This document shows, in pieces, positions 1-10,124 of a DNA stretch of 64,000 nt (position 1 is the first letter of the stretch; every line of letters begins with the position of its first letter). The notes below the pieces were generated by a model, which did not search any database, was not told where the DNA came from, and saw only the letters and a program-made list of their open reading frames with translations. The position numbers were made by a program, and so were the translations under genes. Source of the DNA: Mermis nigrescens (lineage: Eukaryota > Nematoda > Enoplea > Mermithida > Mermithidae); contig JAVLUZ010000513.1 of assembly GCA_036768485.1 (NCBI GenBank), forward strand, positions 516,880 through 580,879. Reading direction: 5' to 3'.

Positions 1-104
1 GTCAAATGCATTCAATTGCTATGCCAATCATTATTACAAAAATCTAAAGGAATTATAATAGTTAATCATAGTTTATCATAAGTACTCAACGGCTTTGATT
101 GTGA

Positions 105-597
105 TCCCGATTCACTCGAGCGTCCCGATTCTCCGACCGCTCATATATTTTTCTCTATCTCGATTACGTGCATATTTTTCGCAACCATTTAAAGTCAATT
201 GATATTCAATAAGCAGTACATTGACGTCACGAATCGGAATCAGATTTTTGTTAAGTGCGCTGAGAATTTGAGAATGTGGTGTCTGCATAAACGCTAATCC
301 ACAGATGAACTGTTGACATATAATTTTACACCACACAAGAGCGCTACATAATTCTGCGGGTTTTTTTAAATGGAACAAAAGTGTAACAATCAATTAGCAG
401 TAATAAAAACGCGTCATCATTTCGCGAATCTGAATATCCTTTACCATTAAACGCAGAGTTTTATACAATTGGTCAGAGAATCGGGACAGTCGGAGAATCG
501 GGAAGGTCGGAGAATCAGGACGGTCGGAGAATCGGGACGGTCGGAGAAACGGGTGGGTCGGAGAATCAGGACGGTCGGAGAATCGGGACAGACCCAC
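105..597. repeat. Foldback element with GGTCGGAGAATC minisatellite
   Basis: From about 470 to 595 a 14-20 bp unit built on GGTCGGAGAATCGGGAC is repeated about six times. A single reverse-complement copy (GTCCCGATTCTCCGACCG) sits at about 121-140, so the block has inverted ends and could fold back. Nothing in it looks coding: the long reading frames here are just the repeat read through. The element boundaries are inferred from where the repeat starts and stops, and no clear target duplication was seen. Confidence 0.6.
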
Positions 598-599
598 GG

Positions 600-2715
600 C
601 TTTAGATTATTCAGATAGAAGTGCTGACTTTAACAAAGCTGAAGAAAAATCAAAAATTCTGAATTATTAGCTGGAGAATAGAGCCGAAGTGATTAAAGAT
701 AGATCTGAAGGAGATACAACTTGGATTCCTCAAAGTAATAAAGCCCCAAAAATACGAAAAACACCTATGTACCTATCAGAAGGCTCTCATTCCTTTACCC
801 GTACCGAATGACTTTTCTATTGAAATGATCGAAATGACCAAAGCGCCTGTTTAAATTGATGCACTAACGCATCGAAATCGGAAACTAGTAAACCGCCTCC
901 ACAAAATCAGTCCGATTCTCATTTTCGCCCTATTTATAACTTCCACTGCGGTCGCTGCATGCGTAATCAGATAAAACTTTGTGGAGCAGGTTGCAATTTA
1001 GCAAAACAGAGTCGAATGTTTCAAGGTCAGCCGTGCCGATTCGGTTTTCCTAGATCGGAACCACACGTGGGCGTGGGGGTCTGGGGTTAACACCCCCGCA
1101 GAAATTGAAAAACCCTGCAGATAACTGTAGACCCCGCAGAATTATATTTCTAGTAACATTTTGGCGATTTATGACAATTTCACCTAACCAGAGACTCACT
1201 ATAATTTTCTTGTATGGTCGGAACCCATTAGTAAATAAACTACGCAGACATGCACGTCGGAGTAAAGAGCCCTCAACTCATAGAAAAAAGACTAATTTTA
1301 TCTGTAAAACAAGCAAATGGCATGATGCCAACAGTAAAACGCAATACATAATTGCTTGAGAATCTACCAACGGTATCGGCATTGTTTGAGCTTCACCATT
1401 CTATAATCGAAAGGTTTCGGCGAAATGGACAAGAAAGGTTAATATTGATTTCGTTTTGTACGCCAAAAAATTTATAGCCAGAATGAATTTTTATGAATTT
1501 AGTTGACTCACTTTGCCGATGCTTACAGAGGAAAAAGAAGCGGCATTCCAACAAATTTTTTCAAACATTCAATTCTGATTCAAAAAAAGAAGCTAACGGA
1601 AAGATCACTGTTGGGAATAGTCTCCATTATCATCATAGGTAGCGCGTTAGTGCGTGCCTATCAAATACCCTTGGATACCCCAACATATGTCTACCCCTGT
1701 GGCCGGACATTTCTGCATTGTGCGGTTTTTTTGAAAAGATAGATAATAAGAAAATTCGATGCCGTCATTTTTTAATTTATTTACCCTTCGAATCGGTGTG
1801 TAAAGAGCGTGTAAACTTTTAGTGTGACGTTATAGCACAGTGTTTTTTAAATTTTAGCGGGCTCACGACTTTTCTAGCTCAGTTTAGTCTGGTTTTTTAA
1901 AATTTAGATAATTAATTAAGTTATAGAGCCCTTTTTATCTTTCTAAAATTATTTATTTCTAGAGTGGTAGTGTAAAGAATGCAAAGTTTATGAGGGTGAA
2001 AAAATACATTTTGGCCTCTTCTTTTGCCTGCCAACAACTCTGATTATGAATCCCAAGAAATTTATTCCAGTAGAAATGTATTAAAACTCAAGGGCCACTC
2101 CCAGCTAACCAGCAAATTTTTTAACAGTCAATACGGACTTAGATATATATGTTTAAACTTTACACTCTAGTGGATAGTGCAAAAAACAGCTTTTGTCTAA
2201 GATTTTTCCGTCAACTTGTCCGGTTTTAAGCCGGGACTAATTAAATAAAAATAAAAATAAAGTGCGTTCTAAGAGGTTCGGAACGTCGCAGCGAACCGCA
2301 TTTAAATAACTCAATATTGGAGTTACTTCTGGAAATGTAAAGTTCGGAACCAGAGATGTTACACTAAGCGAAAAAACACGTTTTCTCATCCTTTTTGATT
2401 AGTAAATCTCTTAAATTAGATGTAGAAGTTTTTCACACACAAACGTATTACTATTCAAAGACTACAAACTGGCGCGAACCGAATTTCTTTACATCAACGG
2501 GGAGTTAGTTTCAGATTTTTAAAGTTTACAATGTGATGGATGCTTCAAAATACAATTTTGTCCTCTTTTTGTCCACCACTCTCTCTAACGTTTAGAAGTC
2601 GGGATAAGTCGAATAAGATATAAATAAAGTATTTTCTAAGGGGTTTACGTCACAGCAATTTGTGTTTATTTACATCAATATTGAGCTTTTTCGGGAGGTG
2701 TAAAGTAAAAAATAG
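600..2715. other. Non-coding DNA with degenerate repeats
   Basis: No exon with splice signals and a recognisable product was found. At 1060-1110 there is a fragment with the CACGTGGGCGTGGGGGT motif that also ends the hAT-like repeats elsewhere in the window. From about 1790 to 2710 the phrase 'GTGTAAAG..TTTAC' recurs at irregular spacing of 110-200 bp. The same phrase is seen beyond the Penelope palindrome at 6120-6690, so the palindrome seems to have landed in an old diverged satellite. Confidence 0.5.
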
Positions 2716-2924
2716 GGGTGTTAAACGTGACTGACTTCTAAATGTTTGTGACTGGTTCATATCTAAAGAAAGTGTATTTTTGGCCTATTGGCAGTCACAT
2801 AAAATAATAATAATGCTTTATTCAAACCCGTAGGTACAATACAATGTTAAGAATAATACGCAACGTTTCGACAGTTAACCTACCGTCAGTCGTGTAGCTC
2901 TTACAGAATATAAGAAGTTGTGGG

Positions 2925-3010
2925 CACCAGGAATTGAACCTTACAGCTAAGTATCATTTATTTCTAGAGTCTGTGGTTTTACCACCTGAGCTTCACTGGG
3001 CCAGTTGTAT
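2925..3010 (-). repeat. tRNA-like segment in left Penelope arm
   Basis: On the minus strand, an A-box-like stretch (GCTCAGGTGGTAAAACC) is followed by a B box (AAGGTTCAATTCC) about 50 bases later, ending in CTGGTGCCCA. The long gap between boxes resembles tRNAs with a long variable arm such as Leu or Ser. The acceptor stem does not pair well, so this is a tRNA-derived segment and not a working tRNA gene. The same segment occurs in the right arm. Confidence 0.55.
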
Positions 3011-3050
3011 AATATTATTTGTTCCTTTTAATAGTAACATAATAATATTT

Positions 3051-4300
3051 TTAGTCTGGGGCCAGGGGCCTCTCCACATGGTGTATTCTCCTCAATAGGG
3101 CTCTATTCCATATACGACTGATCTCAATACTTCTTGAACCGACATTCTGCCCACTAGCCTTCTCCATCTCCAGGGTCTCCCGTATTTTCCTACGGTACCC
3201 ATTGCTTTCTTCTGCGAGTATTGATGTATGCTCGAAATCTGGTCTACACCCACATGCTAGTGCAGTGTTCAGCAACCCCACTCCGTTCCTCTTTCAAATT
3301 CCTTAGTGCACTCCTATGTTCCCCAAGTCTTTTCTTAAGACTTCTACCAGTTTCCCAATGTACTCCTTCCCACATTGTAGTGCTACTTTATATGCTATAC
3401 CTGCCTTAGTCTAAGGGTCTCACTGGCGCTTTTTGTAGTCTTTTCCGATGGTGTCTTCACTCACCACAAGGCGCACTCATATAATTTCACTGCTTAGGCT
3501 TCATGGCTGACGCCCCAAATGGTCTCACTGCTGTTGCAATGTGTTGTTGCATCACTACTTGAGGGTGCAGCTGTAGGCTTCTGTACTTAATGGATCAGGT
3601 CAGTCCATTGCTTGAAATTCCTTGAGTATTTCTGCCATGATGACTGGTCACATGCTTTCCTGCATGGCATTCTAACCTGCTGCTTGTTGTGCATTTATGG
3701 TGTCGACTGTGTTGCGTTGACACCTGATGGGTTGCTTCCGACCTGATCTCTGATGTGTGGACTGCCAACTGGTACATCCAGAGAAGTTCTGCCCAGCAGT
3801 GACGCTGAATAGGCATGTTGACTATTCATGTTGGAGGAAAGCTCTAACTCCTGATCTCCATGATCCACAAGATGAATGTAGCAACATGAGCCACCTGAGC
3901 CACATTGTAGGTTTATATGGTGCTGCTTGCAGTGCCTGTTTTTCTAAATCATTCATGAACATGCAGTACTGGTGACAATGGTGAACCCATTGACACCCCA
4001 TCTACTTGCTGGTAATAATATTCCCTAAGCTGAAAGTAAGTTACTCCAGCACAATATTCCACCAGTTTGGCAACACCCAGCCCTGTAGTTGTCTTGGTGC
4101 TAGGTAATATCCTGTCTAAGCAGACTAATACACATTCTATAGCCAACTGAGCTGGGACACTTGTGAAGAGGCTTACAACGTCTGAGGCTGACTAGTCGTG
4201 CATTTTCCTGTATTACCATTGGTTCTATCTTAGCCACAAAGTCGTTGCTATTCTTCAGGAGCTGGCAATGTTCTGCTGTAGTGGGTTAAATATCTTAACC
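3051..4300 (-). pseudogene. Penelope-like RT/endonuclease remnant, left arm
   Basis: Read on the minus strand, about 4250-3949 encodes the reverse-transcriptase core: SLFTSVPAQLAIEC-like sequence, then YYQQVDGVSMGSPLSP, the Q..G..MGSPLSP motif typical of Penelope RTs. Further on, about 3281-3051 encodes the endonuclease C-terminal part, with a CGCRPDFEHTSIL block and an E..GYRRKIRE block typical of the GIY-YIG domain of this class. The connecting sequence has stops and frame changes. The N-terminal half of the RT is missing, consistent with 5' truncation at the palindrome centre. Confidence 0.8.
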
Positions 4301-4356
4301 AGATATTTTGACAGAGGATGTATAGTTGTCCCAATGCAACTGACAATCGGTCATAC

Positions 4357-5690
4357 ATTATACATCCTCTGTCAAAATATCTGGTTAAGATACTGAACCC
4401 ACTACAGCAGAACATTACCAGCTCACTGAAGAATAGCAACGACTTTGTGGCTAAGATAGAACCAATGGTAATACAGGAAAATACACGACTAGTCAGCCTA
4501 GACGTTGTGAGCCTCTTCACAAGTGTCCCAACTCAGTTGGCTATAGAATGTGCATTGAATCTGCTTAGACAGGATATTACCCTAGCACAAAGAACAACTA
4601 TGAGCTGGGAGGTCATTGCCAAACTGGTGGAATATTGTGTCAGGAGTACTTACTTTCAGCTTGGGAATATTGCTACCAGCAAGTAGATGGATGTCAATGT
4701 GGTCACTATTGTCACCAGTACTGTGCAACCTGTTCATGAATGATTTAGAAAAACAGGCACTGCAAACAGCACCATATAAACTACAATGCGGCTAGGCATG
4801 ATGACACATTCATCTTGTGGGATCATGGACTGGGCAGGAAGCTTTCCTGCAGCACAGAATAGTCAAAATCTGCTATTCAGTTTACTGGAGGTTGAGGTGG
4901 AAGGCAGACTGTCTTTCCTGATGTACTGAGTTGGAGATCCTATGGCATCTCTAGAGACATCAGTGTACTGTAAGCCAACCCATACAGTCAATACCTAAAC
5001 TACCAGTCGAACCATCAGAAATGCACAAAGGCAGGTATAGTTAGAGGAATGGCCATGAGATGTAGGAGCACATGCCAAACAAATCACAGTAAAGAAGGTG
5101 AACATCAGAAAATACTTAAGGAGTTTCAAGCTAATGGATACCCTGGTCCATTAATACAGAGAGCCCTACAACTTGCACCCTCAAGTGGTGATGCAACTAA
5201 CTACATTGCAACAGCAGTAGTACCATTTAGTGGGGCATTAACCATGAAGCTTAAGCGAGTAAAGCATATGGAGTGCCTTGTGGCAAAGAATGAAGACACT
5301 ATCAGAAAAAGACTACAAAGTGTTGCCCCAAAGAGACCCTTAGATCTAAGGCAGGGTATAGTATATAAAGTACCACTACAATGTGGGAAGGAGACATGAC
5401 GAAACTGGTAGAAGTCTTAAGAAAAGACTTGGGAACATAGGAGTGCACTAAGGAATTTGAAAGAGGAACGGAGTGGGAGTTGCTGAACACTGCATAGCAT
5501 GTGGGTGTAGACCAGATTTCGAGCATACATCAATACTCTCAGAAGAAAGCAATGGGTACCGTAGAAAAATACGGGAGACCCTGAGATGGAGAGGGCTAGT
5601 GGGCAGAATGTCAGTTCAAGAAGTATTGAGATCAGTCGTATATGGAATAGAGCCCTATTGAGGAAATACCATTGGAGAGGCCCTGAGCCT
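4357..5690 (+). pseudogene. Penelope-like RT/endonuclease remnant, right arm
   Basis: This is the mirror copy of the left arm. Positions 4357-4686 encode an RT fragment with VSLDVVSLFTSVPTQLAIEC; the MGSPLSP motif that follows in the left arm is altered here. Positions 5049-5399 encode the linker and the start of the GIY-YIG domain (RQGIVYKVPLQCGKE), and 5473-5661 the CGCRPDFEHTSIL and GYRRKIRE blocks. Frameshifts separate the three pieces, so no functional protein is expected. Confidence 0.8.
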
Positions 5691-5745
5691 CAGACTAAAA
5701 ATATTATTATGTTACTTTAAAAGGAACAAATAATATTATACAACT

Positions 5746-5833
5746 GGCCCAGTGAATGCTGAGTTGGTAAAACCACAGACTCTAGAAATAAATGATACTT
5801 AGCTGTAAGGTTCAATTCCTGGTGCCCACAACT
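5746..5833 (+). repeat. tRNA-like segment in right Penelope arm
   Basis: This is the mirror copy of the segment at 2925-3010, with A-box-like TGCTGAGTTGGTAAAACC, B box AAGGTTCAATTCC and CTGGTGCCCA end. It lies directly before the hammerhead-like motif and the AATAAAGC tail. Keeping both boxes in both arms suggests it belongs to the element and could act as an internal Pol III-type promoter or be a captured SINE head; that role is inference. Confidence 0.55.
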
Positions 5834-5841
5834 TCTTATAT

Positions 5842-5900
5842 TCTGTAAGAGCCTGACGACGACGGTAGGTTAACTGTCGAAACGTTGCGTATTATTCTTA
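5842..5900 (+). ncRNA. Hammerhead-ribozyme-like motif (mirror at 2860-2908)
   Basis: CTGACGA at 5853-5859 is followed by a hairpin (GACGGT ... ACTGTC, 6 bp with one G-U) and then GAAAC at 5879-5883, the order of a hammerhead core. One extra C stands between CTGACGA and the stem, and the mirror copy in the left arm has CTGACGG instead, so both look imperfect. Hammerheads are established parts of Penelope-like terminal repeats, which supports the call. Self-cleavage of these copies is doubtful. Confidence 0.4.
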
Positions 5901-6119
5901 ACATTGTATTGTACCTACGGGTTTGAATAAAGCATTATTATTATTTTATGTGACTGCCAATAGGCCAAAATACACTTTCTTTAGATTTGGGTGTTAAACG
6001 TGTTTCTGTCTTGTTTTTTCTGTCAGCGTCTCCCGTTATGAGTCTGGACATGATCACAAGTCTAAAAATGTATCAGGGATCAAGCATAATACGTCAATTG
6101 GGCGCATTTGTTTGCGCTC

Positions 6120-6690
6120 GACAGTTGTGTAAAATAGTTTACATCTAATATTTATTTGTCATCAGACCATTGTGGAGAGTGAATCGTTTCATAAATATTG
6201 ATCGTAATATCCGGGTAATATCAAAATAACGAATCCGACTAAAAATTTTTTACACTTGATGGTTGTGTAGAGTTTACAGTGATAATTAACTTCAGTTCTA
6301 GAGCGTTGCGGAATTTTGTTTTTTTTCAAAATGTTATGTGTAATGTCAAAATCAGGAATCTGACTTTTAGTTACCTCTTAACCCAGTAGTTGTGTAAAGT
6401 GTACATTATTCATTTATTGTTGATGTGTAAAAATTACACTACAAATTTATTTTACATTCAGAGCGTCGCCAAACGAACATTTTTCAAAACATGTTCCGTG
6501 AGGTCAGGATTATGAATCTGGCTATACATTATGTTTGCACACAGTAGATGTGTAAAGTTAACACTGAAAATTAACTTTAGTTTCAGAGTTGCGAAAATCT
6601 TAATTTTTTTTCCAATGTGTTCCATGTATTGTCAGGATAACGAATCTGAGTGTAAGTGTTCTTTACACCCAGTAGTTGCGTGAAGTTTAC
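6120..6690. repeat. Degenerate tandem repeat, about 125-160 bp unit
   Basis: The phrase AGTTGTGTAAAGTTTAC recurs with changes at about 6126, 6264, 6388, 6547 and 6675. Between copies, related text recurs: GTTCCRTGTAGTGTCAGGATA..GAATCTG and TTTCAGAGCGTTGCGAAA. The copies are old and diverged. Similar phrases at 1790-2710 suggest the same satellite continues on the other side of the Penelope insertion. No coding potential was seen from 6003 to 7182. Confidence 0.55.
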
Positions 6691-7182
6691 TCTGAAGACA
6701 TTTGCTCTGTTTAAATAAGGTGAGGTCGTCTTGTTTAAAGAAGATAATGCTGATGTTTAGAACAAAAATGTTCCCGCTTCTTGGACTGCTGTCATTATTG
6801 AGGTATGTTACCGTATGTGTTTACTGACTGATTTACTCAAGTCATGCTGATAAAAAATTGGGTACCAGCGAAGAAAAATGCTTCGATGGAATAAAAATGA
6901 CGAATATACATGGAATTGCGCATCATTAAGAACATAAAAGGAGGACTGGGGGAAAAGTTACCTATGTACGCCTGTGAAAATCTTCTAAAAATTAGGCTTC
7001 CGCTAAAAACGCAAAAAGTCTAAGTACTCGTATATTCTGCGGCTTCTGAAAAAAATGTGCCTGCAGAAAGCATTGTTCACTAGCTGAGAAAAAGAGATTA
7101 TGAGGAAAGCCGGATGTATTTTAATAACCGATTTAGTTTCTTACCAATTTCGAATTTCTCTTTCAATATTATAAACAATATT

Positions 7183-7734
7183 TATAGTCTGTTTCATTTA
7201 TTCGAGAGCTTTTTAGTCAATTCTTTTAAGGGCTACAGTAAGCGAAACAAGACTAATTACTGTAATTCGGCAGATCAGCTCAGTGAGGGCGAGTGGCTGG
7301 AATTCTTCCATTTTTAATACACTAATCCGCCTATATAAATCTTAATTTAGGGATTTAATCAGTACTGAGACATACTACAGTAAGTGCGCTAAATAAAAAG
7401 GTATCGGGTGGAATCGAACTCGATTGCTTCGACACGACAATCAGACGTTTTACCACTGAGCTATGAGGAGTTCGCGGCGTTTCTTAGCATTTTAGTCTAT
7501 TGTGTTTAAAGTGTCAACTAAGGATAAGCTGTATGCGCGATTTTTATCTGTAAGTTGATTAATTTGCTGGAAGACGGAGAATGAATTATGTCGCAAAAAT
7601 GTTACTGAAAAACCCTTCTCTGCTACGTAACTACAGTGAGATCTAGCGAACTACAGTAAATAAGAAAGAAGGGGTTACTGTAGCCTCCGAAAAGATCTAC
7701 TGAAAAAGCTCTCGGATAAATGAAACAGACTATA
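7183..7734. mobile_element. TATAGTCTGTTTCA foldback element carrying a tRNA-like segment
   Basis: The ends are TATAGTCTGTTTCATTTATT and its complement, matching for about 32 bp with one mismatch, and an inner CTACAGTA..TACTGTAG pair extends the inverted ends. The terminus is shared with elements at 36401, 38795, 40890 and 43249. It has no transposase, so it is a non-autonomous DNA transposon. This copy is the longest (552 bp) and contains a tRNA-like sequence absent from the shorter members. Confidence 0.75.
7398..7475 (-). pseudogene. tRNA-like sequence (Asp-GTC-like)
   Basis: On the minus strand, TAGCTCAGTGG (A box) and GAGTTCGATTCC (B box) stand at tRNA-like spacing, and a TT-GTC-GT loop would place GTC as anticodon. 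A T5 run follows the 3' end. The acceptor and anticodon stems pair poorly, so this is a tRNA pseudogene or SINE head. It lies inside the inverted-repeat element at 7183-7734. Confidence 0.5.
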
Positions 7735-8574
7735 CTTGATCGTCAATGGCTTCTTAAATGAATTATGAAAAGCACATCACTTTTTAATTGCTGCACCATA
7801 GCAGTGCGTGCCATGCTAAAGCATTAGAATGCACATTATGTCGTTTTTGATTAGTGATTGCTTCTTTTCTAGAAATTAGCTATTCATGTTATTTATTTTT
7901 ATGTCGGAGGTGCACCTCCCTTCTTCGGGCCGCAGAATATACTTTGATTTTAGCGCTTTTTTAGCGGAAGTTTAATATTTAGTAGACTCTTAGAACTTTC
8001 ACAGGCATACATAGGTAACTTTTCCCTAGTCCCCTCCTTTTATGTCCTTAATGATGCGTTATTCTAAGTATATACGTCCGTCTTGTTGCATCAGAGCATT
8101 TTTCTTAGCTAGTGCTATAAGGATTTATGCTCTATATAAATCTTGCTGACCCGCAGATTGATGTTTCACATGCTTCGTCGAGGTATCAATATGTCACTCC
8201 GATAACGATTTGAGAAACAGCACTTTAGCTGCTTAGAAAATAAAGGAGAACTCGTGAGGGCCAATGAGCTACTTTCATCTGCGAATCGGGCTTCTGAAAC
8301 CAGTTGCCTTTGATTTCCGGCTGGTACTGTGAAATTGGAATAACTTTTATTTTTGTAGACTAGTTTCTTCAAATCTTTTGAACGTGTAATAGGTGATGGA
8401 GTCTTCTATATTCGGAATTATAAGAACTTAATTCTTTTCACAAATAGCGCTCCTTCTATTTCCTTTCTATACATGTAACTGACCATCGGGTTGCACTTCT
8501 AAGTAAGGAGTCTGACAAGCAAAATGTAGCATAATGCTAAAGCTAATCCATTTTCGAATCATCCATTACCTGAG

Positions 8575-8756
8575 CAGTGGCGGATCTTGGATTATACCAA
8601 GGGGGAGGTACTCCTCAAGGGAGGGGGCGGAACCCTGACTTGGGCGGAAAAATTAGCCGGTTTAACCCAAAAATCGCTCAAAAATGCTTAATTTTGCGCA
8701 CTATTTTGGGCCAATATGGGGGGCGGCCGCCCCGCCGCCCCCTAAATCCGCCCCTG
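8575..8756. mobile_element. Short hAT-like MITE
   Basis: The ends are CAGTGGCGGATCTTGG and, in complement, CAGGGGCGGATTTAGG. The flanks TACCTGAG (8567-8574) and TACCTGAA (8757-8764) form an 8-bp target duplication with one mismatch, as hAT transposases leave. The 182-bp body is GC-rich and codes for nothing recognisable. Confidence 0.7.
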
Positions 8757-9927
8757 TACCTGAAGATTTTAAAACCTTCGTGCGGTCCGGACTTACGCCT
8801 TTTTACTATATTTCTTTTATGCCCTGCAGAAATTATCATTATATACTAGGATTACCGTTGTTATGCTAAACGGATTATTCTAGCTGTTATTTGTCGCGAT
8901 ATGAAAAATTCTGCATAAATTTTTTTCAAAAGAATTAAAAATCCCTGTGTTGTTTTACATTTTATCTAGACAGTCATAACAACTTAATTTTGTGGGCCCT
9001 AATAATTCTTTATGCATTGCTTATCATGGCGAATTTTATTTGCAAAGATGAATACCCACATAAGCTCATAAAAAACGATTATTAAGCAGCGCAGTAGTGG
9101 ATAACACAGAAAAACACCACTCATGCACGTCTTTTTGTAGAAGTTTAGGATGCTTCGACTCCCCAGAAAGGCTGCTGCCCCCGACAAAATGCTGTCGAAC
9201 CAAATCCCCAAACTTTTTTATTTTTCAAAAAATAATAGACAATTTATTTATTGTCTTAAGCGAATTCAGCGATGTTTCGGCGTCGTCAAAAATAGTGTTT
9301 CCAACGCGTATTAATAGAGTTTATGTCAAAAATGCAATGTATGAAAGTTCTTGGGACCAAATCCACAGAATTTTCATGCTAAACATGTAAGATCACTCGT
9401 ATGTTTTGAATGCATATTCCCAATTTGAATAAATGAACGCAATATAACGGTAAAAATGAATAATTATTATATACGACCGATTTTCGTCTTCGAACTATCT
9501 TAAAGTCAAATGAAGAATTTCGGAAATACAGAAATACTTCAGTCAGCTCACAAAGAATCAGATTCCGTGTGCGAGTTGTATGAGGAAAACGGATAAAGAA
9601 TATTTAAGACCTCCTTGTTCCCTTCTCACAAACCATTATGCACATTGCAATAGAATTATAAATAAGAGTAAACTGATTAACGAGTAAACCTGAATACGTC
9701 ATTCTTGAAAATCTACCTGTCTGAGATGAAAAACTCATGATGTTGAATTTTTGAGTATATATTTATCAAAGCGACCTGAAAAATTGATAGGCTAGGATAG
9801 TGGACCTTATTAATCTAAAGATCACAAAAATTTTAGTTCGGTCCGAACAGAAAGCAACAGCACATGAATCATTGTATTTACCTAACAAAAGAAGAAATAA
9901 ATTTACAAAAATACTCGTACGCACATA
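8757..9927. other. No gene seen
   Basis: AT-rich sequence lies downstream of the receptor kinase stop codon. On the minus strand an AATAAATAAATT run near 9243-9254 could serve as a polyadenylation signal for that gene, about 680 bases past the stop, but this is weak. No exon with splice sites and a protein match was found. Confidence 0.4.
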
Positions 9928-10124
9928 TCAGCTATTTTTAGCAGTGACAGGGATTTCAGAATCTTTGTAGATTACATTGTAATAGTCTTTCGATTCATTC
10001 AAAGCCAAGTAGTAGTCATTGCTAGATAGTCCTTCGATCATATTTCTGAGAATGTTCTGAATTGCCGCAAATTTCGGCCTCGCGGTTTTGGTCAGCTTCC
10101 CAAGTATTCAACATTAGTGCAAAC
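9928..10124 (-). CDS. Receptor kinase terminal exon 18, frameshifted
   Basis: The frame entering from exon 17 reads [14 protein letters not shown]. The next expected block, [18 protein letters not shown], is present one frame over, so there is one base too many at about 10084-10085. The corrected spacing between W and RP equals that of other tyrosine kinases. The tail ([20 protein letters not shown]) is rich in tyrosines that could be docking sites. Uncorrected, the frame ends 17 codons later at 10031. Confidence 0.88.

Larger units (their letters stand above)
2730..5988. mobile_element. Palindromic pair of Penelope-like elements
   Basis: Two 5'-truncated Penelope-like retroelements lie head to head: the left arm (about 2730-4323) reads on the minus strand and the right arm (about 4357-5988) on the plus strand, with about 33 unique bases between. 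The arms are close reverse complements, out to the CTAAAGAAAGTGTA ends. Each encodes reverse-transcriptase and GIY-YIG-type endonuclease fragments, then a shared 3' tail with a tRNA-like and a hammerhead-like segment. The direct repeat GGGTGTTAAACGTG at 2716-2729 and 5989-6002 is a 14-bp target duplication around the pair, so both arms entered as one unit. Frames are broken in both arms, so neither is autonomous. Head-to-head 5' junctions are known for Penelope-like elements. Confidence 0.85.

Noticed and set aside
7114..7317. A 67-residue frame starting MYFNNRFSFLPISNF
   Set aside because: It spans the left end of the TATAGTCTG foldback element, so it is not a conserved gene.
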